Of a stretch of DNA of 64,000 bases, positions 16,890-23,728 are shown in pieces. Below the pieces are notes generated by a model. That model had not been told where the DNA came from. It ran no database searches and saw only the letters and a list, made by a program, of their open reading frames with translations. The stretch's first letter is position 1. Each line of letters opens with the position of its first letter. Made by a program: the position numbers and the translations under genes. The stretch covers positions 62,001 through 126,000 of the forward strand of contig DAHUZB010000009.1 of NCBI GenBank assembly GCA_027306785.1, given 5' to 3'. Source of the DNA: Vulcanimicrobiota bacterium. GTDB lineage: Bacteria > Vulcanimicrobiota > Vulcanimicrobiia > Vulcanimicrobiales > Vulcanimicrobiaceae.

Positions 16890-18734
16890 TTAACGACGTT
16901 TCGCGCTGGTACTCTTGCTCGTTCCCTTCGAGGGCTTGGCGGCGGCCTTGGCGGGCTTTTTCGCCGCCGGCTTTTTGGCTACGGGCTTCGCGGCGCTCTT
17001 GGCCGCAGGCTTCTTGGCTTTCACGGCCGCCTTGGGCGCCGCTTTCTTGGCGGGCGCCTTCTTGGCGGGCGCGGCCTTCTTGGCCGGAGCGCTCTTCTTG
17101 GCGGGCGCGGCCTTCTTGGCCGGAGCCGCCTTCTTGGCGGCGGCCTTCTTGACCGGAGCGGCTTTCTTTACCGCAGCCGCCTTCTTGGCGGGCGCGGCCT
17201 TCTTCGCCGCACTTGCCTTGGCGGCAGGCGCGCTCTTCTTGACCGCCGGAGCCGCCTTGGCCGGAGCGGCTTTGACTACGGTCGCCTTGGCCGGTGCCGT
17301 CTTTTTCGCCGGTGCGGCGGGCTTCGCCGGGGCGGGTTTCGCGGCCGCCTTGGGCGCGGGCTTCGGCTTCTCCGCGCTCGGCGTTGCCGCTGCGGCGGCC
17401 TTGGGTGCCGCCGGCTTCTTGGCTGCCTTGGGCGCCTTGGGCGCGGGCTCGGTCGGTTCGACCGCCGGTTCGGCGGGCGCATCGACGGTCTCGGCCTGCG
17501 GCGCGGAACGACGGGCCTTGGCTTTGGCGGACGAGGCGGCCGATGCGGCGCTGCGCTTCGAACCGGACTTCGTAGGCTTTTCTTCGGGCTCGGGTGTCTT
17601 GGTGGTGCGCTCCGAGCTCGCCGCGCTGCGCTTGGAGCTGACGGAACGGCCGGTCCGCGCTTCGCGTTCCGACGGTTCCTCCTCGGGCAGGCCGAGCTCG
17701 GCGCGGCTCAGGCCGCTGATGCTGCTGCCGGGCTGAGCGGGCTCGCTCGCCGTCGCCTTGTGCTTCTCGATGTGCTCGCGCGTGGCGCGCAGCACAACGC
17801 GCGCGAGGCGCCCGCCGACCGGAAAGACCAGCTCGTTGATCTCCGATTCGTCGAGCATCTGCAGCACGGTGTCGAAACCGCCGCCCTGATCCTTCGGGCT
17901 GTGCGCGTCGGAGCCGATCGCGATGCCGACGCCGAGCGCTTTGGCCTTGCGCATCAGGCGCTTGTTGGCGGCGATGTACTTCTCGCGCTGCTCCGGAGCG
18001 ATGTCGCGGTAGAGCGGGCGGGTGTTGATCTCAACCGCCATGCCGCGCGCGTGCGCGGCCTGCAGCAGCCGGTCTTCGTAGCCCTCCAGCACCTCGTCGC
18101 TCGGCCAATGACCGAACGTCGCGGGCTTGTAGAGATGGCCGACGATGTGCCCGGGGAGCTTTTCGACGTCGTCGATCAGGCGCTCCATGTAGAGCGCCCA
18201 GGCGCGTTCGGTTCCGACGATCTCCCAAAAATGCGCGAATTCCGGATTGTCGAAGGGCCATGCCCAATCGGCGCCCTTTTCGGGATGCTCGATCGAGATG
18301 AAGTGCACCGAGCGGATGATGCCGTCGGGGCGCATCGCGTCGACGATGTTCTGCGCGTCGGGTCTTGCCCGTGGATCGTTGTCGACCTCGGCACCGATCG
18401 AGAAACGCATGCCGCGCCGCAGGCCTTCGCCCACGATCGCCGCATGCGCGACGTCGACGCCCGCGGTCTCGGCGGCGCCGTACAGATCGCCCGCGTGGGC
18501 GAGTTTGAGCGCGCGGCGCACGGTGTGAACCGCGCCCGGATCTTCGAACGTCAAATAGTTGATGTGGTCGGTGACCATCAGGAACCGCGGCGAATTCCGG
18601 CGACACGCGTGGTAGAACCACAGAAAGAGCATCCGCGCCGAATACGCGATCGGGCGTTCCTCGGCGAACGGACGGTGCTCGCCCTTGGCGTGACCGTGAA
18701 TGTCGGGGATGGCCGTAATACGGGGGTCGCTCAG
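16890..18734 (-). CDS. PHP-domain phosphoesterase fused to a histone-H1-like Lys/Ala/Pro tail
   Basis: About 614 residues. Residues 1-350 are a PHP-superfamily domain: AIPDIHGHAKGEH supplies the first metal ligands, with FLMVTDHINYLTFED, IGAEVDNDP, MAVEINTRPLYR and IGSDAHSPKDQGGG following, as in histidinol-phosphatase-like proteins. From about residue 385 the chain becomes acidic/serine-rich, then a ~230-residue tail of AAPAKK-type repeats resembling eukaryotic H1 and bacterial H1-like DNA-binding tails. The frame is open throughout. CTG 18734, overlapping the preceding TGA as CTGA with AAGGAAG upstream, gives the natural N-terminus; a GTG at 18830 would overlap pcp by 100 bp. Nucleic-acid binding by the tail is inferred. 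Confidence 0.8.
   Translation of the reverse strand: MSDPRITAIPDIHGHAKGEHRPFAEERPIAYSARMLFLWFYHACRRNSPRFLMVTDHINYLTFEDPGAVHTVRRALKLAHAGDLYGAAETAGVDVAHAAIVGEGLRRGMRFSIGAEVDNDPRARPDAQNIVDAMRPDGIIRSVHFISIEHPEKGADWAWPFDNPEFAHFWEIVGTERAWALYMERLIDDVEKLPGHIVGHLYKPATFGHWPSDEVLEGYEDRLLQAAHARGMAVEINTRPLYRDIAPEQREKYIAANKRLMRKAKALGVGIAIGSDAHSPKDQGGGFDTVLQMLDESEINELVFPVGGRLARVVLRATREHIEKHKATASEPAQPGSSISGLSRAELGLPEEEPSEREARTGRSVSSKRSAASSERTTKTPEPEEKPTKSGSKRSAASAASSAKAKARRSAPQAETVDAPAEPAVEPTEPAPKAPKAAKKPAAPKAAAAATPSAEKPKPAPKAAAKPAPAKPAAPAKKTAPAKATVVKAAPAKAAPAVKKSAPAAKASAAKKAAPAKKAAAVKKAAPVKKAAAKKAAPAKKAAPAKKSAPAKKAAPAKKAPAKKAAPKAAVKAKKPAAKSAAKPVAKKPAAKKPAKAAAKPSKGTSKSTSAKRR
16905..17420. repeat. Low-complexity repeats coding the Lys/Ala/Pro tail
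   Basis: On the plus strand, units such as TTCTTGGCGGGCGCGGCC and CTTCTTGGCCGGAGC recur many times, giving degenerate tandem repeats inside the PHP/H1-like gene. They encode the AAPAKK-type tail. Such DNA is prone to length change by slippage, so the tail length may vary between strains. Confidence 0.8.
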
Positions 18735-19444
18735 CGTTCTGCTTCCTTCACTCCGCGGGGAATCCAGAGCGACTTGCCTTGGCTGCGCGTCTGCGCTTGC
18801 TTGGCATCCGGCGTGCGCTGCTCCACCCACGGCACGAGTGTTTCGATCATGAGTTCGATGCCCTTTTTCATGAGTTCGAAGGACATCGAGGGGTTCGATT
18901 CCGAGCCCGCTGCGATCGCTTGAGCGGGAAGATACGGCAGGTGCACGAGGCCGACCAGCACCGGCGGCACCGCGGTCTCGGTCAATCCCAGCATCTCATA
19001 GAGCGCCTGATTGCCGATGAAGGTGCCGGCGGAGTTGGATACATACCCCGGAACGCCGTTAGCGTGCCACGTCTCGAGCACGCGATCGAACGGGAGGTTC
19101 GAAAGGCGCGCATCGGCGCCGCCGCGTGAGATCACATCGCTCTTGCGCATGACGCCGACGTTGTCGGGCGTCTCGAAGTCGAGCACGTTGACCGCCACAC
19201 GCTCCATCGCGAGAGCGCTGCGGCCGCCCATCTGGGCGAGGACGATCGCGATGTCGGGGTTGTCGGTCACCAGCGCCTGTTCGAAGCGTTCGCGCACGTT
19301 CCGCGTTTCGGCGGGGACGACGCGCACCGCAAGAGAGCGCCCCGAGATCATGCGACCCTCGAGGCTCCGTGCGACCATCTCGCTGGGACTGACTTTATCG
19401 CCGCCGAACGGTTCGAACCCGGCGATCAGGACGTGTTTTGCCAC
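18731..19444 (-). CDS. pcp: Pyrrolidone-carboxylate peptidase homologue lacking the catalytic cysteine
   Basis: 237-residue C15-family protein from GTG 19444. It opens HVLIAGFEPFGGDKVSPSE, continues QMGGRSALAMERVAVNV (E81), SNSAGTFIGNQALYEM (G144) and GLVHLPYLPAQA (H168). In the family the triad is Glu81-Cys144-His168, and the Cys lies in AGTFVCN. Here the Glu and His are kept at identical positions but Cys is Gly (codon GGC). The protein may therefore bind N-terminal pyroglutamate without cleaving it, or have another role. The C-terminus is longer than usual by about 20 residues. The PHP gene overlaps its stop. Confidence 0.85.
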   Translation of the reverse strand: MAKHVLIAGFEPFGGDKVSPSEMVARSLEGRMISGRSLAVRVVPAETRNVRERFEQALVTDNPDIAIVLAQMGGRSALAMERVAVNVLDFETPDNVGVMRKSDVISRGGADARLSNLPFDRVLETWHANGVPGYVSNSAGTFIGNQALYEMLGLTETAVPPVLVGLVHLPYLPAQAIAAGSESNPSMSFELMKKGIELMIETLVPWVEQRTPDAKQAQTRSQGKSLWIPRGVKEAER

Positions 19445-19473
19445 CTTAGCTAAGGTTAGCGTTCGCTCACGTC

Positions 19474-20214
19474 CTACCTTTCGGCGCGGTAGCCTTCCAT
19501 GCGAAGGATACGGGCTTTCATCTCGACGCCGTAGCCGTAATTGTGCAGGTGGCCCGACGAGTCGACCACGCGATGGCAGGGCAGCAGTAGCGGCAACGGA
19601 TTGCGCGCCATCACCTGACCGACGGCACGCGCGGCGCGCGGTTTGCCGATCTGCGAGGCGACCCACGCGTACGAGCGTACCTCGCCCGGCGGAATCTGCG
19701 CGGCGGCGCGCAGCGCTGCTTGTTCGAACGGGGTGAGGTCTTCGAGATCCACCGACGCGTCGTCGACGCGCCAGGTGCGGAAGAAGCGATCGAGGGTTTC
19801 GCTCAGCCACGCCGGCGTCTCACCGATCACGACCGGGCGGCGGAGGCGCGCTTCCACGCGTTCGCGCACTTCGTCGAGCGGCGCGCCGGTATCGATGCCG
19901 ATGTAGGCGATCCGGTGCTCCTTGAAGCCCACGAAGAGTCGGCCGAGCGGCGTCTGGATCGAGGTCAGCTCGACGGGAGTGCTGCGTTCCTTGTGCTTGA
20001 TCTGAGCGATGTGCTCGACGACGCGTTTGGTCAGGTCGCATCCGGGCTCCGGCTGCGGCAGGCACGAGAGGCAGTATGCGACGCCCTCGTATTCCTCGTA
20101 GAGGTCCTGACACGGCGGGCACGCACGGAGGTGCGTATCTACGGCGTCTTTGACGGTGGCTTGGCATTCGCCGCGCACTTCGTCCCAGAGTTCGTCGACT
20201 TCACGACAACGCAT
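19474..20214 (-). CDS. Zinc anti-sigma domain fused to O6-alkylguanine-DNA alkyltransferase
   Basis: 246-residue fusion. Residues 1-45 form a ZAS anti-sigma motif: C3, H28, C32, C35, i.e. Cys-x24-His-x3-Cys-x2-Cys (CREVDELW ... HLRACPPC). A linker with extra cysteines (C48, C51, C59) follows. Residues 80-246 are an Ogt/Ada-C-type alkyltransferase: TPLGRLFVGF, TPFEQAALRAAAQIPPGEVR, SYAWVASQIGKPRAARAVGQ, NPLPLLLPCHRVVDSSGHL with acceptor C213. The ATG follows GAAGGAGC and overlaps the upstream ECF sigma gene by 14 bp. Family knowledge says ZAS domains sequester ECF factors and the acceptor Cys is alkylated irreversibly. Inference: alkyl transfer may release the sigma factor. Confidence 0.87.
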   Translation of the reverse strand: MRCREVDELWDEVRGECQATVKDAVDTHLRACPPCQDLYEEYEGVAYCLSCLPQPEPGCDLTKRVVEHIAQIKHKERSTPVELTSIQTPLGRLFVGFKEHRIAYIGIDTGAPLDEVRERVEARLRRPVVIGETPAWLSETLDRFFRTWRVDDASVDLEDLTPFEQAALRAAAQIPPGEVRSYAWVASQIGKPRAARAVGQVMARNPLPLLLPCHRVVDSSGHLHNYGYGVEMKARILRMEGYRAER

Positions 20215-20884
20215 GGAGAGAAGCTCCTTCGGGGGCAAGTCGTCCGATCTGGGGTCCGAGAATGCGGCGCAGGATGCGCACGGCACGGTGTACGTGGGAT
20301 TTTACGGTGCCGATCGGCTGGTCGAGGATCTCCGCGATCTCCGGATGGCTGCGGCCCTCGATAAAGCGCAGCGTGGCGGCCGCGCGGAGGTGCATCGGCA
20401 ACTGGAGGAGCGCGCGCTCGACGAGGGCGACCTCGGCGTTGCGTTCGACGATCGTCTCCGGGCGCGGCGGACCTTCGTGGGACTCGCGCAGGAGTGCATC
20501 GGGATCGGCGAGGGCATCGAGCGCGACATTGGTCGGACGCTTGCTGCGCAGCCGATTGCGCGTGACGTTGAGCGTGATCGTGTAGAGCCACGGTTGAAGA
20601 CGAAGCTCGCTACGCTGCTCCGCGGACATCTTTCCGAGCGCGCGGAAGGCGCGCACGAACGCGTCCTGCACGATCTCCTCGGCATCCTCGCGGTTGCCGG
20701 TCATACGCAGGGCGAATCCGTACAGCCGGCGCTGGTAGTCATCGACGATCCGGTCGAAACTCTCAGTGCTCGGTACCGGGCTGTTCGCCGTCCGGTTGGA
20801 CGGCGGCTTCGGCGGTTGGACCGCAGGTGGCACGTGAACTCCATCGAGGAGTGGTGCGAGCGCGCTCATGACGGCTCCAACCAC
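20201..20884 (-). CDS. ECF-type sigma factor paired with the ZAS-alkyltransferase
   Basis: About 227 residues from 20884; an ATG six codons in (20866) would also serve. After a proline-rich N-terminal stretch, sigma region 2 is DDYQRRLYGFALRMTGNRED with AEEIVQDAFVRAFRAL and LQPWLYTITLNVTRNRLRSK. Region 4 is ERALLQLPMHLRAAATLRFI followed by HPEIAEILDQPIGTVKSHVH, the pattern of SigW/RpoE-like ECF factors. The following gene overlaps by 14 bp and encodes the likely cognate anti-sigma. A TGAAACCTT motif, identical to the -35 of SigW-type promoters, lies about 40 bp before the ATG on the minus strand, but no CGTA/CGTC -10 was found at the right distance. Confidence 0.92.
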   Translation of the reverse strand: MVGAVMSALAPLLDGVHVPPAVQPPKPPSNRTANSPVPSTESFDRIVDDYQRRLYGFALRMTGNREDAEEIVQDAFVRAFRALGKMSAEQRSELRLQPWLYTITLNVTRNRLRSKRPTNVALDALADPDALLRESHEGPPRPETIVERNAEVALVERALLQLPMHLRAAATLRFIEGRSHPEIAEILDQPIGTVKSHVHRAVRILRRILGPQIGRLAPEGASLHALS

Positions 20885-20924
20885 TCAAGGCTCGCCTAAG
20901 GTTTCAAAGCGGGTAACGGTATCT

Positions 20925-21043
20925 CCCTGGCAGGGGGGGCGCAGAGCGCGGTCGAGAACCCTTGGCCATGGTACACGAAGTGCCGCACGCACCATCCTGA
21001 AACCGCCGCGAGTCGCCGATTGCGACGCGGCGGTTTTTCGTTT
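20925..21043 (+). ncRNA. Candidate structured leader or small RNA ending in an intrinsic terminator
   Basis: Between the divergent ECF gene and the gene at 21080 the plus strand contains consecutive short hairpins: CCCT/AGGG around 20925-20935, GCGC-aga-GCGC just after, and ATGGT/ACCAT enclosing CAC-gaa-GTG near 20968-20995. A strong terminator (21001-21038) then ends 40 bp before the next ATG. This fits an attenuator or riboswitch-like leader for the 21080 gene, or a separate small RNA. It matches no riboswitch class I can recall; foldings are by eye. Confidence 0.4.
21001..21038 (+). terminator. Intrinsic terminator upstream of the 21080 gene
   Basis: CCGCCGCG-a-GTCGC pairs with GCGAC-GCGGCGG around a short loop, and TTTTT follows directly. 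There is no T run on the minus strand, so it acts on plus-strand transcripts only, although no plus-strand protein gene precedes it. This is the main evidence for the leader or small RNA described above. Confidence 0.8.
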
Positions 21044-21079
21044 ACGGCACAGTGCTTACACCCGATGTGAGGACCCGCA

Positions 21080-21472
21080 ATGCAGCAAGTCATCGAACCG
21101 ACGGAGATCACCTTCGACGCGTACACGATGTGTAGTTTCATTCCGCAGCTCGGCTCGGCGCGCGCCGTGCCGCTTGCGCTCATCGGTTACCGTCGCAACG
21201 AAGATCCGTGGTTCGTCTGGCTCGTTCCGAAAGAAGGTATCAGTGCGGTCGGTCTCACCGACGACCCGTACTATGCGAAAGTGCTCCACGATCCGCATAG
21301 CTACTTCACGAAAAAGCTCTCGAAGTACATCGAGGAGACCGGATGCGTCAAGCGCGGTCTCGAGATGCTGATCGACTGCCATCAGAATCATCTGGCGTTC
21401 ACGCCGCTGACGCATCTGAGCGAGATGCCGTTCCAACATCCGCTCGAAGTCGAGCTGGTCGGCGCCTACTGA
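21080..21472 (+). CDS. Hypothetical protein
   Basis: 130-residue soluble protein that I do not recognise. It begins MQQVIEPTEITFDAYTMCSF and contains YRRNEDPWFVWLVPKEGISA and KKLSKYIEETGCVKRGLEML. It has no signal peptide, membrane span or obvious catalytic motif. A GTGAGGA ribosome site precedes the ATG. It is divergent from the ECF/ZAS-alkyltransferase operon and follows the leader with its own terminator, so its expression is likely conditional. Its stop abuts the stop of the convergent gene with no gap. Confidence 0.7.
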   Translation: MQQVIEPTEITFDAYTMCSFIPQLGSARAVPLALIGYRRNEDPWFVWLVPKEGISAVGLTDDPYYAKVLHDPHSYFTKKLSKYIEETGCVKRGLEMLIDCHQNHLAFTPLTHLSEMPFQHPLEVELVGAY

Positions 21473-22207
21473 CTATTCGGCGTCGCGGCCGTCGCTCGCG
21501 CGAATCGTACGCTGATAGACGATCCGCACGGGGACGGCCGCGCCCTCGCTTGCCAGCCGTCCGTCGATCGTCAACGTCGCGTCGAGCGCGAGCAAGAGCG
21601 CGGAGCTCGTTGCGTAGTAGGCGGTGCCGTTCATGCGAATTGTTCCGTCGAGGTGCGCGTCGGGTCGCTCCGGGAGCGTCCCCGTCATCGGTCCGTCGGC
21701 GGCGAAGCGCACCCCGACGACCGGCGTTCCGTCCACCTTGCCGCCCGGCGCGGGGCGCAGATAGCCGTGCAGGCGCGCACCTCCGAGCGGCGAGGTCGCT
21801 TCGAACGGAACGGGTGCGTGCAGCGCGCGCAGGTCCTTCATCGTCGTCGGATCGAGCTGCACCGCGAACGGCTGATTGAGGATCGTCAGGAAGTCCGGGT
21901 CCTCGTCGTCGCGATCTTCGAAGCTGCCGTCGTGCAGCATCTCCTGCACGAAGCGCGCGTGCACGTGCGCCGTGCCGTTCTCGTCGGTCCGCGAGTACGA
22001 CGCCGCGGCGACGAAGCGCTCCGTCGTTCCGTCGTGCGCGATCGTCAGATGCTGGTGGCCTTCGTAGGTGATGTGGGTCGTCGGCAGATCGGCGCCGATG
22101 CGGTAGGCGTCGTCGCCGTGCATCACGTAGTCGCGGCGGGCGACCGGAACGGCGGCAAGGAGTGCGAGAGCGAAGAGCGCGGCGGCGAAGCGAATCGTGG
22201 AACGCAT
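21473..22207 (-). CDS. Exported hypothetical protein
   Basis: 244 residues with an N-terminal signal (STIRFAAALFALALLAAVPV) and a predicted periplasmic part rich in beta strands. Segments such as THITYEGHQHLTIAHDGTTE and a C-terminal ALDATLTIDGRLASEG suggest an all-beta lipid- or ligand-binding fold, but no family could be named. It is transcribed away from the downstream hypothetical gene and may share a transcript with the membrane protein gene upstream, since only 18 bp separate them. Confidence 0.65.
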   Translation of the reverse strand: MRSTIRFAAALFALALLAAVPVARRDYVMHGDDAYRIGADLPTTHITYEGHQHLTIAHDGTTERFVAAASYSRTDENGTAHVHARFVQEMLHDGSFEDRDDEDPDFLTILNQPFAVQLDPTTMKDLRALHAPVPFEATSPLGGARLHGYLRPAPGGKVDGTPVVGVRFAADGPMTGTLPERPDAHLDGTIRMNGTAYYATSSALLLALDATLTIDGRLASEGAAVPVRIVYQRTIRASDGRDAE

Positions 22208-22225
22208 GTATCTCTCTCTACCGTA

Positions 22226-22936
22226 TCATTCGCTGCAAGCGTCGCGAGCGCGCAGGCCGATCGCGTCGAAGTAGGTGAAGGCGGTGATCGTGACGATCGC
22301 CGGTTCCAAGAACGTACCCAGCGGTACGTTGCCCCAAAACGACGGGTGCGCGATGCCGTGCGCGCGGAGCAGCGCGGTGATCCCGTTCCCCGCCAAGAAC
22401 GGCACGAACTGCAACGCGAAGAGTCCGAGGGCGCGCGAAAAGTTCGCGCCGCGTAGCGCCGTGCGAACGCTCTCGCCGAACGAGCGTCCGATCAGCATCC
22501 ACCACGCGGTGCCTTCGTGGGCGACCGCGACCACGGGCGCATAGATCAGCGCGGCCGAGAGCAGCATGAACGCGATTGCGAAGAGTTTATCGACGAAGCC
22601 GCCGCCGATCGACGCGATGCCCGACGACGCGACGTAGGTGAGCGCGACGTTCACGACGATCACGGCCCACGCGCGCTCGAACGCGCGCGACCAGGCGGAT
22701 TCGCCGAGCGTGCCGTCGCGCGCATCGGCGAGCGCGAGGGCGATGATCAGCGCATCGAATGCGGGATCGACGGTGAAGGCGAGAAAAGGCTGCGCGACCG
22801 GCGAGCGCCAGAGGTAAGCCGCCGCGCCGAAGGCCGCGATCACGACGAGCGACGCCGCCGCATAGACGAGTGCGTGGCGTGCGACCGAGGAGAGGGCCCG
22901 TCGCAGGAGCGCGAGCATCGGAGTGAGCGTCATCAA
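22226..22936 (-). CDS. Polytopic membrane protein of unknown function
   Basis: 236 residues with about five hydrophobic segments: ALVYAAASLVVIAAFGAAAY, AWAVIVVNVALTYVASSGIA, LFAIAFMLLSAALIYAPVVA, LGLFALQFVPFLAGNGITAL and a C-terminal span near TFLEPAIVTITAFTYFDAIG. This resembles bacterial membrane proteins of the DUF975/YciC-like kind, but the match is by hydropathy pattern only. No transport or catalytic motif is seen. Neighbours are also unknown. Confidence 0.65.
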   Translation of the reverse strand: MMTLTPMLALLRRALSSVARHALVYAAASLVVIAAFGAAAYLWRSPVAQPFLAFTVDPAFDALIIALALADARDGTLGESAWSRAFERAWAVIVVNVALTYVASSGIASIGGGFVDKLFAIAFMLLSAALIYAPVVAVAHEGTAWWMLIGRSFGESVRTALRGANFSRALGLFALQFVPFLAGNGITALLRAHGIAHPSFWGNVPLGTFLEPAIVTITAFTYFDAIGLRARDACSE

Positions 22937-22951
22937 GGTGTGCGTGCGAGC

Positions 22952-23272
22952 CTAGGGATGGAATTCCAAGCCCGCGCCGCGCGAGCGCGCGGCGAAGAAA
23001 CGCACGTTGACCGTCCCGTCGCAAACGATCACGGATTCCGCGTCGCTGAAGTGGCGGCCGTTGACATCGATCGTGAAGTCGCCCGCCGCGAGCCCGGCGA
23101 GCGTGCGTCGCACGCTGCGCTGAAATTTGTCGTAGGGCGCGCGCGCGCCGATCGCCTCGCGGACGGCGAGCGCGAGCAGGTCGCGCACGCGCAGCGGCGT
23201 CGCAAGCGCGAAGGCAGCCGAGCCGCCGGAGGCGACGGCATGCAGATCGAGCGGGACGCGCACGCGAATCAC
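22952..23272 (-). CDS. Small hypothetical protein
   Basis: About 106 residues from GTG 23272 (VIRVRVPLDLHAVASGGSAA). It contains TPLRVRDLLALAVREAIGAR and NGRHFSDAESVIVCDGTVNV. No domain was recognised; the mixed alpha/beta pattern with a terminal VRFF strand could be a small ligand-binding or ubiquitin-like fold. An upstream in-frame start at 23389 would run into the divergent gene, so the shorter form is preferred. Confidence 0.5.
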   Translation of the reverse strand: MIRVRVPLDLHAVASGGSAAFALATPLRVRDLLALAVREAIGARAPYDKFQRSVRRTLAGLAAGDFTIDVNGRHFSDAESVIVCDGTVNVRFFAARSRGAGLEFHP

Positions 23273-23320
23273 CCGGGTAGTTTTTGCGCTGCTTCGAGGA
23301 GCCGCCTGCCGGTGCAGAGT

Positions 23321-23719
23321 ATGGTTCGCCCAATGTCCCAATTCGGGAATGTCCCGGCTCACGCGCTCGTGGACGCCGTCGAGAAACATGTGGCGAAGCT
23401 GGACGAGGCTGATCTCGCAGCGTTGCTGCGCGCGGAGCTTCCGTCAATGTCGGTCGCTGCGGTCGCGGCGCTCGTGCGCGCGATCTTCGATGCGTTTCGC
23501 GATCGCGGCGAATCCTCCGAGGATGCAGCCGAAGGCGCGAGCGCCTCGCTCGACGCGCTCGAACGCGGCGATGCGGCGGCGGCCGACGCGCTGATCGCCT
23601 ACGCCCGCGAGAACGCGGGACTACTCAAAGAATCGATCGCGCTCTTTGCCGAGCATCATGCCGAGATGCTGCCCGCGCTTCCGCGCGCGCTGCTCGACGG
23701 CATCAGCGAGCGGCTGTAA
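23321..23719 (+). CDS. Small acidic helical protein
   Basis: 132 residues from ATG 23321; ATG 23333 (MSQFGNVPAHAL) is equally possible. The sequence is Ala/Glu/Asp-rich and predicted almost wholly helical (VDAVEKHVAKLDEADLAALL; SVAAVAALVRAIFDAFRDRG). No family recognised. It lies divergent from the 23272 gene and 9 bp before a membrane-anchored protein, with which it is probably co-transcribed. Confidence 0.6.
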   Translation: MVRPMSQFGNVPAHALVDAVEKHVAKLDEADLAALLRAELPSMSVAAVAALVRAIFDAFRDRGESSEDAAEGASASLDALERGDAAAADALIAYARENAGLLKESIALFAEHHAEMLPALPRALLDGISERL

Positions 23720-23728
23720 AGGAGACCC

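Noticed and set aside
14853-18923. A 1,356-codon plus-strand open frame opposite EF-G-like, PHP and pcp genes
   Set aside because: It is a GC-rich shadow of three well-supported minus-strand genes; its translation is low-complexity Arg/Gly/Leu and matches no family.
20885-20935. Complete autoregulatory promoter of the ECF sigma factor
   Set aside because: TGAAACCTT is a good -35 of SigW type, but no CGTA/CGTC-like -10 lies 16-17 bp downstream, so it is only mentioned under the gene.
20885-21000. A tRNA or SRP RNA in the sigma/21080 intergenic region
   Set aside because: A GGTCGAGAACCC stretch recalls a T arm, but no acceptor stem or anticodon arm can be formed; the SRP GGAAGGAAGCAG core is absent.
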